Assembly: GCA_002803225.1 (NCBI GenBank)
Contig: NXFV01000700.1
Coordinates: 62,001 to 126,000, forward strand
Direction: 5' to 3'
DNA length: 64,000 bases
DNA from: Gamarada debralockiae
Taxonomy: Eukaryota; Ascomycota; Leotiomycetes; Helotiales; Hyphodiscaceae
A program made the position numbers and the translations under genes. Positions 49,911-62,839 of this stretch are shown piece after piece. Under the pieces are notes generated by a model, which saw only the letters and a list, made by a program, of their open reading frames with translations, was not told the origin of the DNA and searched no databases. Numbering within the stretch: position 1 is the first letter of the stretch; each line of letters opens with the position of its first letter.

Positions 49911-50555
49911 ATGAGCGCCAGAAACAGTACGGAAGTCAGCCACGGTCGTGGAGGTATGATTGAGCGTTCTCGATGCGACAAGGCTGGTAGCTGACTTGTT
50001 TTGAATAGGAGCTGGAAACATTGGTGTTGATCCTACTCCGTATGCCTTCCCTAGTTCCTACCGAAGTCCCCGGTCCCCAAAGATCTAACAGCTTCGAAGG
50101 TATGGTGATGGCGAGATCGTCCGCGAGGGAGTTGTTGGTGACCACGGTGATGGAGCTTTCAGTACCGGCAGAGGCGGAGCTGCAAATAGTACGTATCCCA
50201 AGAGCCTGGGCTGAGAGGTTCCGAGTCCTTTCCTATTCAAATGGATTGAAGTGCCTGCTCTAAATCCGTCCTCCAAGAGCTCGTTATCCTTCCTATCCAG
50301 CAAATAAGTGCTAACTCGCGTCACACAGTCGGATCCCCACACGAGAAAGCCACCGAGCGCAAAGACGAAATAGCTATCCCCGAAGTTGCTCTGCGACCCA
50401 GCATGGAGAATGAGAACTTTCACACTGGACGAGGAGGAACTGGAAATGTGCACCTCGCCCAAAGCACTGCGCCGAAGCATCCCGTGGGCTTGGCGGATAA
50501 GCTGAAGAACAAGCTGTTCAAGAAGAAGACTGCCAAGGAGTCGGGAGCCTCATAA
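49911..50555 (+). CDS. Par32-like small protein with GRGGxGN repeats (DUF3602)
   Basis: Small, probably disordered protein of the Par32/DUF3602 family. In budding yeast the TORC1-linked Par32 binds ammonium transporters and inhibits them. Exons 49911-49953, 50009-50039, 50100-50188, 50329-50555; 129 residues. Three family repeats are seen: HGRGGAGNIG (across intron 1), TGRGGAANIG (across intron 3) and TGRGGTGNVH, plus TPYGDGEIVREG across intron 2. The C-terminus is basic, LADKLKNKLFKKK, as in the family. The gene would be missed by simple ORF calling because its first three exons are 31-89 nt. Confidence 0.85.
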
Positions 50556-51434
50556 GGGTACTTTGTACGAAGCGTTAATGGATAATATGACAGACACGAC
50601 GGGAATGCATGACGGATAACGGAGAACGAGAATTTGGAGGAGATTCTTGATACCACCTTTTTCATGGCATTTTCTCTCCTTTAATGAAATTCTTAGCTTT
50701 TAAATAGAGAAGAAGCAGTCGTTTATTCCCAATGAATTGCGCTACGCTCACAATTCTCAGACATAGGAAGAGGAATGCCATCGTTGGACTCCAACGCGCA
50801 ACAGCCCGCGCTCGAGCAAAAAAGAGTCCAGGTTCTGTAACACTTAGATTTATTGAGCTAATGGGAAAGAATTGAACAAGTTGTCTTACAACAGAGGTGA
50901 CATTGCACAAATGGAAACGGTGCACCTTCCAATGCGACTCTGGAGCACAAAGGAAATTTGCAGCAATTCGAAGATTCTCCTTCCAGGAAAGCTCAATGAC
51001 TGACAGGGGTCCTTTCCTTAGCGCTGACTTTCGCGATCCTGGGTCGCGTCACCACAATAATGCTTCTCACTTTTGACCACTGTTCACTTAACCCTCTCAT
51101 TCAGTCAACTTGCGCCGCGTGTTCCTTGATTATCGAGGTCGTTGAAGCTTTTGCCATTACAGTAATACTCTAAACAGACAGAAGCTCCTTCGTCCTTCGC
51201 GGCCCCCGCGTCTTTCCCAGCCACCGACAAAAGCGCTCATCCCTCACTTTGCGACAAATCAACAATTCATTGCACCCATCGAGCAGCTCTCAAGGACCCA
51301 TCATCTCGGGATACAGCTATCCTTTGCAGTCATCAGAGAGCTTCAGGGTGACGCGCTCTCGAATCACCTTCGCTATCGTGACAAATTTTGTCGCACCTCG
51401 AGCTCTCTCGCAAGGCATTACAAACACCATCGCG
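50556..51434. other. intergenic; promoter and 5' UTR of the BAH-PHD gene
   Basis: No gene recognised. The last few hundred bases are C/T-rich. An in-frame ATG lies upstream of 51435 in the same open frame (51249), but the conserved start is taken as MAPKHG. Confidence 0.45.
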
Positions 51435-52682
51435 ATGGCTCCGAAACATGGCCTCAGCGCTCTACAAGCTGAAGAACAACTGGCAAAACGCGCAAAGAAC
51501 TCCGAGACACCTGGCTCGCGTTCAGCGACTCCCGCAGATCAAACGGGCAAAGTCCCCTTCGAAGTCAAATACCCGCCGATGACCACGAAGAAGAAGCTCT
51601 CCAAGAAGGAACAAGAACTTGTAGACAATGCCGAGCATCAAGTTTCGCCGTTTGTTGCTCAAGGCGCATCGAGAGAGGGAGAGTTGGATCAGTATTACAC
51701 GGTGGTGCCATCTGATGAGTGGGACTCGATGAAGAAGTATAATAACTTCATTAGTGAGTATTTCTAGCTTCATGTGTTGAGTTGGTTGTGCTAACACAAT
51801 ATAGTCCAAGGAGAGGTGTACAAGAACAATCAGTTCGTCTTTGTAAGAGGGGAGACAACTCCAAGGGACAAAGCTGTTGAGGAGCCGAAGGACTTTTGGG
51901 TTGCGAGGATTTTACAGGTTAGAGCGAAGAATGCACAACATGTCTATGCATTGGTCAGTGGTTACCTCCAATATCTAGAGTTTGGTCCAATTAACTGATC
52001 GTTTAGGTTGCTTGGATGTACTGGCCAGATGAACTACCAGCACCGAAGAAACAAGCTCCAGATCAAGTCAGCCCACACGGAGGGAAAAGAACGTACCATG
52101 GGAGTCACGAGCTGGTAGCTTCGAATTATATGGAGGTTCTGGATGTGCTGTCGTTTGCTGGAAAGGCGGAAATAGGCCATTGGCTGGAGGAAGACGATAA
52201 CTTGCAATATAAGCTTTACTGGCGGCAAACGTTCTGTAGAGAGACGCAGGAGTTATCCGTGGGTTTTCCTCTTCGCACGAATTTAGGCTGATTACTAACA
52301 TCAATCGCAGAAAATCCGGGAGCACTGTGTCTGTGGCGGTCATTTCAACCCCGAAGTAGCGATGGAGATCTGCGAGAACCCCAGTTGCAAAGTTTGGTTA
52401 CACGAGCAGTGTATAATCGATGACGCCCTCACAAAGACCTACAAGCGACTAGTCGAGGACAGCAGTTCGGTAGAGCCAGATACCAATGGTGCGGGATCAA
52501 AGACGAACGGCAAAAAATCAAAATCGAGCCGCAAGCTCTGGGAGGGGAAGTTTACTGCACAGCTCAACCCCGCAGATGACTCGGAGCCAACAACTATCAC
52601 GATCACAGATCTGAGATCAGACGGCCAAGGCACTTGGTCGGAGCGAATTCCGTGTCCAAAATGCGGCACGTTGCTTGAATAA
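51435..52682 (+). CDS. BAH-domain and PHD-finger chromatin protein
   Basis: Likely nuclear chromatin reader. Exons 51435-51753, 51805-51953, 52007-52258, 52311-52682; 363 residues. After a basic N-terminus (KKKLSKKEQELVDNAEH), a BAH domain spans about residues 90-235: YTVVPSDEWDSMKKYNNFI, GEVYKNNQFVFVRG, DFWVARILQVRAKNAQHVYALV, AWMYWPDELP, ELVASNYMEVLDVLSFAG. A PHD-type zinc finger follows: HCVCGGHFNP, EICENPSCKVWLHEQC, and after a ~70-residue Ser/Lys insertion the last pair PCPKCG. The long insertion before the last Cys pair is a recurrent feature of fungal relatives, by memory. The likely role is histone binding in a silencing or remodelling complex (inference). Confidence 0.85.
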
Positions 52683-53937
52683 GGACTTGGATAAGAGGGC
52701 TTTGGTCAACTCAGCATACACTGTGTCTCGACTCACGACTCACCAAGCTTTACTAGCTATATACGTTTTGCACCTTAGCTTTCGGCTTTTGAAGATCAAG
52801 CTTGCTCATTTGGTGCACCCCTGGCCTTGGTCAATAAGCAACTTACCTCTCAGGAGGCATCGTTTTCACGTTACTCTATACATGTTTTTAAGAACAACTC
52901 TTCCTGAATACAGCAACACATCCTTCGTTCTCTGCACATACATTTTCTCTCATCGCAACGCAGTTTTCATCGGATTTTTGGGAGCCATTCGGGGTATGGT
53001 GGACTTTGTATCTTTTGGCGCCCTGAGTAGGAAGGCGCTTTATACCCAGATCCTGCGGATGGTTTGGTTCTAGGTTTGGCTTGTAAGATAGCACACAAGC
53101 ATGCTTTGGGGGGAAGCATAAGCGGGGAAAGCATGGGCTGTTTCTGTGTGCCGGAGCTCATCATGATTTAATGGAAAATGGTATGAAAAATGAACATAAT
53201 AATGGCGCAGATGTTGTGTTGTGAGCGACTTTGAGGTGTGGTGTCAGATTTGAAGCGTTAGGTGCGCCCTTCTTGAGAGCCAGACCACTTTCTAAGGCTC
53301 CGCTTCAAGGTCCTCAAGGACATGCCCATTGCCTACAGAAGGGGCAAGCCAGGCCGAGGACCCACGCGAGTCTCACTGTTCACATGAACCCAATGATTGG
53401 ACTTGTTACTTTTTCGACAGCATAGCACCTGCTCCCACTCGGTAACTGAAGTTGATTAGCGTACAGAATTAAAGATCGACATCGGGCACTCACTCTTGAA
53501 ATGGCAATGTTGATCCGGGTTCAAATAATCTCCCTGACTTCTGGAAGGTTTCAACACGGCCAGCAATCGTGGGCGTCGTGGCTTGTGGTCTTGCAGGCAT
53601 CTCAATCATGTCACATCATCTGGAGAGAGGGTTCATTCATTTACTCCATCTCTTATGCTACCATTATCTACTCTTCTACAGACATAAGATCTAAAGATCT
53701 CTTCCCATATATAGCAAGCTCGTTCCTATCAACTCCTAAGCTCTCATGTATCTCATATACACATGTCCCTTCATCGCCTCTCGAGTGCGAAACCCAAGCG
53801 GTCCATGGAATCAATCGAGGAGTCATGAATCCACGGGATCAAGAATCCCTCGAAGCAAGACTTGGTGAATCTACCGGATCAAGAACGTCCCTCGAAACAC
53901 TTCAATATCTACAGAAACCCAGACCGTATCCAGGTAT
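52683..53937. other. 3' regions of convergent genes
   Basis: 1.25 kb between the stops of the BAH-PHD gene (plus) and the FUN30-type gene (minus). No gene or repeat is recognised. Confidence 0.5.
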
Positions 53938-56900
53938 TCAGACAAGCATCTCGTTTTCCTTCGTTGTTGTGGAATCGGTGCTTTTCTTGATCGTATCGAG
54001 GATAGATGACTTTTTGCGCTTGGGGAGTGGATGGTGCTTCTTCGCATTATCATCAGCCTCAGCAGGCTTCTCTTCCTTCTCATTCTTCTTATCCTCCTCG
54101 CCGCCTTCAACAGCGGGCTTCGTATGCTCCTCGCTAGCCGTAATGTTCTCAAGGAACATCCGCGCGACATCCTGCTCTCCCTTCTCTTCGCTAGCCTCAT
54201 CGCCAGCTACTCGTCCATCGAGCGTCAACTTGCTGACACCCAGGGCATAAATCTGCTCTTCAATGGTATTACGAGTAACGAGACGAACAACTTCAACATC
54301 GCGGGTCTGACCGACTCGATGAGCGCGGTTCTCTGCCTGCTTGTCGTCTTGTGGATTGAAAGAGCCGTCGAAAATGATGACCTTGTTGGCAAACATCAAG
54401 TTGATGCCTGTGCCTCCAGCCTTGGTGGTAAGGAGGAATGCAGTGATGGATGTGTCGTCACGGAAAGTATCGATCAAAGTCTGACGCTCGTCGATCTTGG
54501 TGGATCCGTCAATGCGAGTGAAAGAGATCAAGGAGGAGTTAAGCACCGATTCCAAGATATCGAGAACCAGTGAGAACTGGGAGAAAATCAAAACACGATC
54601 ACCATTCTCCTTATATCCCTTCACGAGATTGATCATAGACTGAACCTTGCCCGAATCCATCCAAGCGAGATCGGGAATGTCGAAAGAGGCAATGCAGGGG
54701 TAGTCTCGGCACCATTGATGAAGCCAGAAGTCCGAACCGCCGCGCATCTCGCCGATTAGATGGTGGCGTTGGTGATTCTTGTCCGATGGGAAGTTCATAG
54801 GATCCTTCTTGCGCAGGATGTCGGCCATCTTCTCGATCATCTCGTTGGTAAAGTGTCGGCGGAAGAGCAGCGGGTGAATAGATGCCTTACGCAGTTGCAT
54901 GAGAGGGTTGTTCTCATCAGTCTCGGACTTAGGAATCTTGCCCCCTTCAAGACGGATGCGTGCACGCTCGCGGGCTTGGTCAACATGGCCGTTGTAGATC
55001 TTCTCCTGGGATGGACGAAGAGTGCAGTACTCGACACGTAGTGTCTTCGCTGGTAGATGCTTCAAGACTTGTTGCTTCTTACGACGGAGGACGAAAGGCG
55101 TGAGCATGGATCGAGCACGAGCAATTCGTTGGGCAGACAGAAGAGCTGCGTGATCTGTGTCACGTGTTGTAGTCTTGGTTCTGAAGATAAATTCGAGATC
55201 TTCCTCTTTCTCCTTGAAGACTTCGGGGAGGATGAACGCGAGAAGCGAAGCTAACTCTTGGAGGTTGTTTTGCAGCGGTGTTCCTGTAAGAAGAAGCTTG
55301 AAGTTGGCTGGAATCCTAACAAGTTGCTGGTATCTCTGAGACTTGATGTTCTTGAGATAGTGGCCTTCGTCGTACACACAAACCTGCAAATAATGAGTAA
55401 ATGCAATCAAGGGGGAGCCAAGAAAACTTACATCTGGCTTAAGACGTCTCATGAATTTATTGTCTTCAGGTCTGGCAGCTAAATCATATGTGGTGACAAC
55501 AACATTGATCTCATTACGTCTTTCCAGAATGCTCTCCGCCATCTCTGCTCTCTCTTTCAGAGGACCTAGAGAAATCAGCTGGAATGCCACTCCACAGGGA
55601 TTTGTTGAACATACCATAGTAAACGTCAACAACCAAACTAGGAGAGAATCTTGGGATCTCTCTCAGCCAGTTCTCCAAAGTCGATCCGGGACAGATAACA
55701 AGATGAGGGCCAGAACGGCCGGTCTCAACAAGGTGAGAGAGAAGTGCAATAACCTGGGCTGTCTTTCCGAGGCCCATCTCGTCCGCCAGAATGCCGCTCA
55801 ACTTTTGTCGATACATCAATGCGAGCCAGTTAAGACCAACGACCTGGTAGTCCTTCAACGAGACGTCCGTCGACATCATAACTGGTTGCTTGATGAAGTT
55901 GACGTTCTTCTTTCGAGTGCTTGAATTGGTTTTGATATCGTCATCAACATCACCATTCAAAGAAGCCGCACCGCTGCTGGGAGAGCCGATTCCGGAGTCA
56001 CGCTGGGACGCGTTCTCGTCATCAAAAGAAATCATTTCAAGCTCGCCGTCCTTCGCAGCTCCAAAGGCATCGAAACCCCATGTGCCCATCTCTTGGAAAA
56101 GTGGCTTTCCGAGCTCTTCGCACTTCTTGACAAGAGAATCAATAGCCTCATAGCCAGTGAACATGAGCATAGCAGTCTCGACAATCTTCTCGCCAATCGG
56201 AGCTCGAGTGCTTCTCTTTCCACCCTTGGTCTTCGTTGGATTTTCGACACATTTCGCTGTATCACAGCTCTTGAAAGGGCGTGCCTCAATCATCAACTCA
56301 GCGTAAGGTTTGGTAGTGTTGGTGAGTTCGACTAGTTCCTCGAGAGTGCACTTGTTCAAGAACTTCAAGACTCGATCCTCCAGTTCTGGATCCTCCTCTT
56401 CCGTGGCTGAGGCAACACCTGAGTCGGAGTCATACTCATCGAGGGAGATGACAGGTGAAGGTTGGCGCTGGAGCGGAGAAGAAACTGCAGGAACGGCGGG
56501 AGAGGAAGGGTTTCTGCGACCTTGAACGAGCTTCTTCTTCTTGGGTGGTGGGGTAACAACAGCAGCTGGCTTTGGGGCTGGAGCTTGGGTGGAAGAGTAT
56601 CTGTCCTTCAGAGAAGCCAGTGGTGCATCTAAGGTTCGCTTCATCTGCGGTGGTTCTGGCTTCTTCACTATCTGCGGTGCAAACGTCTGTACGACTGGTC
56701 GTCGGGGGCTTTCGATCTCGTCGGAGCCTAAGCTTGGAGTTGGTTCACCAACTAACAAACTCGCAGCATCGTCAACGTTCCCTCTGGAGCGAATCAGAGC
56801 ATTCTGACACATCAAAACCGTCGTCATTGGAAAAGCCATTCTCAATCTCGTGACCTTCTCTCGCAACACAGCATCACTCAACGAGTCCACTGTGATGTCC

Positions 56901-57760
56901 TGAATGGGTGCTGCCCGCTCAGGCTTCATCTGCATCTGAGGCTTCTTAGTACTACCATAGCCCATCGACATCGAATCTGAAGTCATTGACTTCGATCCAC
57001 TTGACATACTCGAGGAAGTGGCTGCGAAATCTCGACCCTGATTGCCGTGAAGTAAACTTGAAGACGTCGGACCTTTGTATGTTGCATTTGAGACGATGCT
57101 ATGGAACTTGGCATTGCCATTGGATGGCTGGGAAGGAGATAATGAGTTGAACGAGCTCTCAGTACTCTTGGGTTTGAAAAGTGAAGGTTTGATATCCGCC
57201 TGTGCACTCAACTCGTCTTCAGAGCTGTCGCTATCGACGACTTGGACCTCGTCATCGTCGTCGATTGTGATGAACGTCTTCGTCGGGGCGGGCTTGTTGA
57301 TGATACCATGAGGAGGTTTGTATGCGGTACCAGCAGGAGCCATGCTCATAGCCAACGACCTCTTCTGAGGCGCAAGCCCACTCCGTTGAATGCCATTTGA
57401 TGAAGGCTTTGTAGATTGGGTGTCCTTGCCAGTCAATGGTGAGGAAGCGGGAACCTGAACCTCATTCTTGGGAGGTGTCTCAGGAGGGCTCGAAAGGCGA
57501 GAGAGGTTGGGAGCCGATCGATCGATGATCTGAGTGGGTTGGGTCTCGTACTTCCCACTGGTAACAGCGGGAGTATCTGGTATGTATCCCTCGAAGAGAT
57601 CGTCACCGCTGTCGGCATCGGAGTTGTATGTGCGAGTATTGCTTGCTGTGTTGGTTGCTGAAGTGCTGGTCGAAATGTAGCCATTGTCGGTCTTTTGTCG
57701 CTTGGCCGGTGGTGAATTGGGGATAAGTGAAGTCTGGTTTCTGCCCAGGCTGGAGGCCAT
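53938..57760 (-). CDS. FUN30: Snf2-family chromatin remodeller, Fun30/SMARCAD1 type
   Basis: ATP-dependent nucleosome remodeller that works in heterochromatin silencing and DNA-end resection. Exons 55615-57760, 55432-55565, 53938-55383; 1241 residues. A long disordered N-terminus includes a CUE-like ubiquitin-binding segment (VTRLRMAFPMTTVLMCQNALIRS), which distinguishes Fun30 from other Snf2 proteins. The helicase core has LKDYQVVGLNWLALMY, motif I DEMGLGKTAQVIALL, motif II DEGHYLKN (split from the preceding part by intron 2), LLTGTPLQNNLQELASLLAFI, RIDGSTKIDERQTLID, LLTTKAGGTGINLM and ENRAHRVGQTRDVEVVRLV. The C-terminus is acidic then basic. It is head to head with VMA21. Confidence 0.93.
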
Positions 57761-58200
57761 CTTGACAGGAGGAGGGTGGTGGTCCTCGTGATGAGAGCGA
57801 TATCGGAGAGGATGAAGGTTGGAGAAGGAGGGTCGAAGTCAAGTTGAAAGGTGAGGTCGGCCGTTGTGGAGTGAATTCTTCCTCCGCACAGTAGTTCACG
57901 TTCCTCACTTTCCAGAACAATAGGCCCTAATTATGTCCTCCAAAATAATCCAACGCATTCCAGATCAGAAATCCAGCCAAGGAAAGTGAATTTTGCCAGA
58001 GCAAGGAGATATGCAAAGGTGAAGATAGAGAAGATGTCGAGTGACGATGGAGGTTGTAATTTTTACGGTAAAATCCACTCTAACGCGACTTTTCTGGCCC
58101 AAGCGCGACGCGCAGTCAGCGGATTCATTGAATCCAATAAAATCCGCCTCAATCAAAGGGGCATCGATGCAACCACCAACACTCCTTCACAACCAACATC
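57761..58200. promoter_or_regulatory. divergent promoter region, FUN30-type gene / VMA21
   Basis: 440 bases between divergent start codons, containing both promoters. A short plus-strand frame here ends just before VMA21 and is probably chance. Confidence 0.45.
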
Positions 58201-58656
58201 ATGACGACTCGAAGAAATGTATCAGACGAGAAGACTGAGTTGGGGAAGGATGACAAGAATGATTTCAAGCCTGTGGCCAGAGAGAATAGTAATATTGCGC
58301 CTGCTGTTCCTGCGTGAGTGTTCTCCCTGGTGACCCTTATCAATCTGATCACCTGAGTCTGGATATATTCTAACTACAACTAGGCATGTGATATACAAGC
58401 TGTTGGGCTTCACTCTGGCTATGGTTGTTGGTCCTATTGGCACTTATTTCCTTACGGTGGATACTGTATTTGGAGGTATGTTCTTGCCCAAGAATATATA
58501 GCGCAAAGACTGACAACTCCAGGCAACTCAACATATGCGGGAGCTACAGCAGCAATTATGGCAAACGTGGTGCTGGTGGGCTATGTCATTGTGGCAATGA
58601 TGGAAGATCAGAGTGAGGCTATTGAGAAGGCGGAGAAGGAAAAGAAGGGCTTGTAA
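58201..58656 (+). CDS. VMA21: V-ATPase assembly factor Vma21
   Basis: ER membrane chaperone that guides assembly of the V-ATPase Vo sector. Exons 58201-58313, 58384-58475, 58523-58656; 112 residues. Two transmembrane hairpin segments are seen: [20 protein letters not shown] and [20 protein letters not shown], joined by the conserved [16 protein letters not shown] loop. The C-terminus ends KEKKGL, giving a dilysine KKxx ER-retrieval signal as in yeast Vma21. The polar N-terminus is short. Splice sites are canonical. Confidence 0.95.
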
Positions 58657-59085
58657 CCATAAGATACCACTGGCAACGGTCGTTTGGAGTCAAGGTCAAC
58701 GTAAGGGCATTAATTTTGGGAATCAGCGCTTTATCATAAAAAATTGAGAGGTCATGGAACAGTCCTAATAGCCTCCAACCAACCCTTATATCCATGCTGT
58801 TCGAACCCAAGTACAAGCAATTATAGGCAGAGAGGTATCTACCATAAATCCAAGCTTCCACCTCCCTCGCCTTAATGGCTCAGGATCATGAGCGTTATGA
58901 GATCCATGTACGCCACCAATGCCAGATATTCAAACCCACCCAATCCAATTTCCGATTATAACCTGATCCAGGGAATTTATCCATCTCATCAACGTCATTA
59001 GAACTTGGCGTCTATCCAAGTTGTGGTTTGCCAAATTCCCAGAATCCGCATCCCTCTCGTCCTGCGATCGATATCAAGAGAGGAT
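58657..59085. other. 3' regions of convergent genes
   Basis: Between the stop of VMA21 and the stop of the DUF2406-type gene. Nothing is recognised. Confidence 0.5.
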
Positions 59086-60791
59086 CTAGGACTTGCTGAA
59101 GCGCTTCCCAAACCAACTCTTCCGTTTCTCTCCTGCTCCTAGTCTCTTCTCGGTAGGCTGAGCATTTCCGCCCATGGCTCCCAGTTTGATCGGAACTCTA
59201 GGGCCAGTGCTCTCTTTACGTGGCACTGGAGGAGGTCCTTGATTTTGGTATCCATTCCCTTGTTGCACGGGACCACCATTACTGACATACTGCTCGTTCA
59301 AGCCACTGCCAGGAGGTAAGTACTGCGGGTTGTTCCCAAATCCGGTGAATCCGAATATCTCTGCAGGCTCTTTCGGAGGCAAAGGAACAACTCGATCCAC
59401 TGAACTGTTCTCACTGCTTGGATCAGTCGAATATCCTGCTGGATCTCCTGAACTTCCGCTTCCAGTTGTGACGGTTTCGTATGATTGAGGATTTCCGTTC
59501 GGTGGATAGACACCACCGCCATTACCGAAATGAGGTTCTGACGCAGTCCGAGGATATCGAGCGCGGTTAGGATAATAGCCATTGCTGGGTCCTGCTCCAT
59601 TGTCGCCAGTGTTGTAGTAACTGTCGGGTCTCGTCATCCCATTTGATCTTCCATCCATATATGTACTCTCAGGGCGGTATGATGAAGCGCGCCCTCCTCC
59701 ATAATAGCCATTCTGGGGGTATCTTGGTCTCTCGTCCGCAGTTACTTGGGTTCCTGTAAAATAGAGGCATTAGACCTTTGCTCCACCGGCACAACGAGCT
59801 AAGATAAGAACTTTGAAGATCCTCTAAAATCAACGGGATTGCCGCCAAGAGTAGTTGCTTGGCACTAGCCATGAGAAATGTTGAATTCCATGATTTTTGG
59901 ACCTCACTACAAAACTGGAGTCTCTTGGGCCTTCGTATCGCAGACCTTTTGCGGCCGTTCAATTGCCCATGTGGAGGTCCTCTGCTTCCAAGTACCAAGT
60001 TGAAAGAAGGATATCAAAGCCTTTAACATCTCACAACGAATTTGTGCATGGAATTTCGAATAGACATGTATTTTGAAGAAAGAATTGCGAATGAATGAGG
60101 TTGAGAAATAATCCAATTCAAACATACCTCCATAATAACTGCTTCGACGATTGAAATTGGAGGCCGAATCCGCTGGTTCTGTAATTGAGAAAACGCGTCA
60201 GTATTATTGCCATCGACAATGTGTTATCCATATTGAAGCTCAGGGAGGTCTGACCAGTGCGCGCGTATGATTTCCGCGAGTAGCTACCATCTATGGCCGC
60301 CTCAAAGGATCGAATTGTATCGAGAGGTCTCTCCCATCGACTCCTTGTAGGGTTTGATCGATCTGGGTCGGCTGTTCAAAGAGAAGTGTCAGCAAGTGAA
60401 GCGTGGGAAATAGAAGGGAAGAACGAACCGATTGGATTCCCTTGATTATCTCGATGTTGGATTGCTCGAATAGATGCCAATGATGATTTCTCTCTGGCAA
60501 CAGTAGCTATCGTAGAATTAGTACAAAAGCTGCAATATGGCGCGGGTTTTGCGCGCTCCAAGTGATGCTTGACTTACATGGCTCTGCCTCTGTAATTGCC
60601 ATTGACGGATCGGCTTTCGTTTGAAGTCTCCTAGATTCCTTCTCCTCGTGTGTTTCGTGAAGATCAATCTTATGACCGCTGCCACTGCTCTTATGCGAAT
60701 GGAAACTGAAGGAGGACTTCGCGCGTTGTCGCTGCTGTTGAGGCCTCTGCTGTTGGCCGGGAGGCGGCGGTAGTGGATGGTTTTGAGACAT
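59086..60791 (-). CDS. DUF2406-type fungal protein, unknown function
   Basis: Five exons on the minus strand: 60578-60791, 60429-60506, 60255-60371, 60128-60178, 59086-59753; 375 residues. The N-terminal third carries the conserved block: SFSFHSHKSSGSGHKIDLHE, KESRRLQTKADPSMAITEAE, then AREKSSLASIRAIQHRDNQG and RSRWERPLDTIRSFEAAIDG. This fits the DUF2406 family of fungal proteins (yeast Ymr295c and relatives, by memory). The C-terminal part is Gly/Pro/Asn/Tyr-rich and probably disordered, ending with a basic KRKSWFGKRFSKS. No enzymatic motif is seen. Exon phases all close. Confidence 0.7.
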
Positions 60792-62839
60792 CGTGAATCT
60801 CTTTATGGGAAAGTGAAATGGGATTGCCTGTGGGTCTCAATAGCTGCGATAGCTTTAATTAAACGATCGTGAGCCTTATCGTTTTGAAACGGGCTTGTGC
60901 GGAGGTTGGTGTCGGTAAGGTATCGATAAAAGTGGAGGTTGGAACGGTAGACTTGTCAAAGGATCGTCCACTGGCAGCAATCCAGCGTCTGAATTGTGTT
61001 TTGTAACTTGTAACAGTCGTGCAAGGTTGATATTGAGCAAGGCGGGTTTTGCAGAGTTGTAACAATACAGAAAAAGATATTGAGGCCTCAGAAAAGCAAC
61101 GAACGGAATGTCTGGGCAGGCTTTTGAGGACGAGAGCGACGGTGATTCAGATATTCCGGAAACGATTGTAGGCGACTGGAGAACCAAGTCAAAGCCGTTT
61201 CGTGATGAATTAGATGAACGATTGATGGCTCAAGATGATAGTAGGAGATGATCTGAGGACGGAGAGTTTGAAGTGGTGTGCGAGAGTTTTAATTATGACG
61301 GCACACTGAAGACAATCTACTCTAAATCGCATATATCCCAGTCTAAGTGCACAACTCACAGCCTGCCTCGCTGTCACTGGTGTACATACACGCAACTTTT
61401 CAGTCTACTTTGAATAATACGGGACTTGCATCAGATACTTGAATACGTTTGGATAGAGCCATTCACAACTCTTGGATGCACTACGGAAAACCACGCAAGC
61501 TGATCTCCAGCTATCCACTTTAGGCCAGCTAATGCAACTCCATTTTGTACCCTTGGACACGTTTTGGGTGTGAAAAGCTCGAGCCACGTCGTAATCAGTG
61601 AAAGAAGAATGACCGGGGCTTTTCTTCTGTGGAGCTATTCGTCCTGTGATCTTGATCCATGCCTAATTTGGGTGTAGAGCCACCAGAAATGCGTATTCTT
61701 CTTCATCCGCAAACTAGAAGATTTCATGATAAGTAGCACCACTTCTAGAATCTTAGAAGTTATGGCATTTGATTTTGAGCATCAGGCCGCTGTAAGATGG
61801 CAAATGCATGATTGCCCCCCGATCCCTGATACTGCAGAAAACCTGCTTTGCTGCCGGACCCTCCTCTCATGGCTTTCAAAGTGGATAACTTGATGAACGG
61901 GTACCTTTATCATCCACCCGGCCGCAGTGTTCAAAAGTCTCAAGTCGGAACCCCCGGAAACTTTGAATTCCTACCAATTGTGTTCAGTATTGGACTGAGG
62001 GAATCTTAATTTGTGGCATGTTCGAATGCAGCTTTGAAATCTGCCGTAAAATGCGAGTACGACGAATCTAGAAGGTCAAACGGTTTGTGAGTAACACATT
62101 CGGCCCCAGATATTCAATCACGTTATCTCGAGAGATCGGACGTCGGAAAGAGTGGAAGGCCGTCACGATTTCAGGGGTGCGTCCATAGAGAGCGCGATCT
62201 TGATAGTTTGAGCTTTCCCGCGCCCCGATACCTTGTTTCGTTTCATAGAGTCAGACATTTGTGGGACTGCTGTATTCCTGGTGTGCCTCCGAGAGAAAGA
62301 ACCTAGAACTTGCATTTGAACCCGCCACAAGCCCGTAAAATTGGCCATCAGGGAGCAAGTTGTAGATCTCAAAAGTAGTACTTTGGGCAATACCCAGTCG
62401 TAACCTACCATAGTGGGGTTCTCATAGCCAAAATGGAAGCGCACAAGAAATTGTTGGCGGGGGAAGAACGTGGGGTATGCTTTTATAAGTACTCCCTGCC
62501 GAGTATAATTGCATTCTAGCGGTATATATGCGTAAGTAGAATGAAGCCTACGAGTCGGAGAATGAAACCCAGAGAACGGATCTATGAACCGACAATGAAA
62601 ACACTTGTGACATAGAGGTGAATATCCACCTATAGTATACCATTGACCTCGAGGCAAAGTAGCACTTCCATCTCTCAATTCACATTCAATCCAGTCATCC
62701 ACCTGTTTGGTATTTGCTTCATTCGGGTTCTACTAGCAAAGCCATGCTTAATCATTGCCCATTGCAATGACCTTATTCCGGCATGTCAACCGTCACTATC
62801 CCTTCGCGAAACAACTCCAAAGCCATCCATCCATTCCTC
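60792..62839. other. intergenic with one doubtful ORF
   Basis: No recognised gene. A 47-codon acidic ORF starts at 61110 on the plus strand (MSGQAFEDESDGDSD) and matches nothing I know. On the minus strand an open frame at 62163-62702 (about 180 codons, WIECELRDGSATLPRGQWY) lacks an ATG near its start but follows a CAG acceptor-like site, so it could be a 3' exon or chance. Confidence 0.4.
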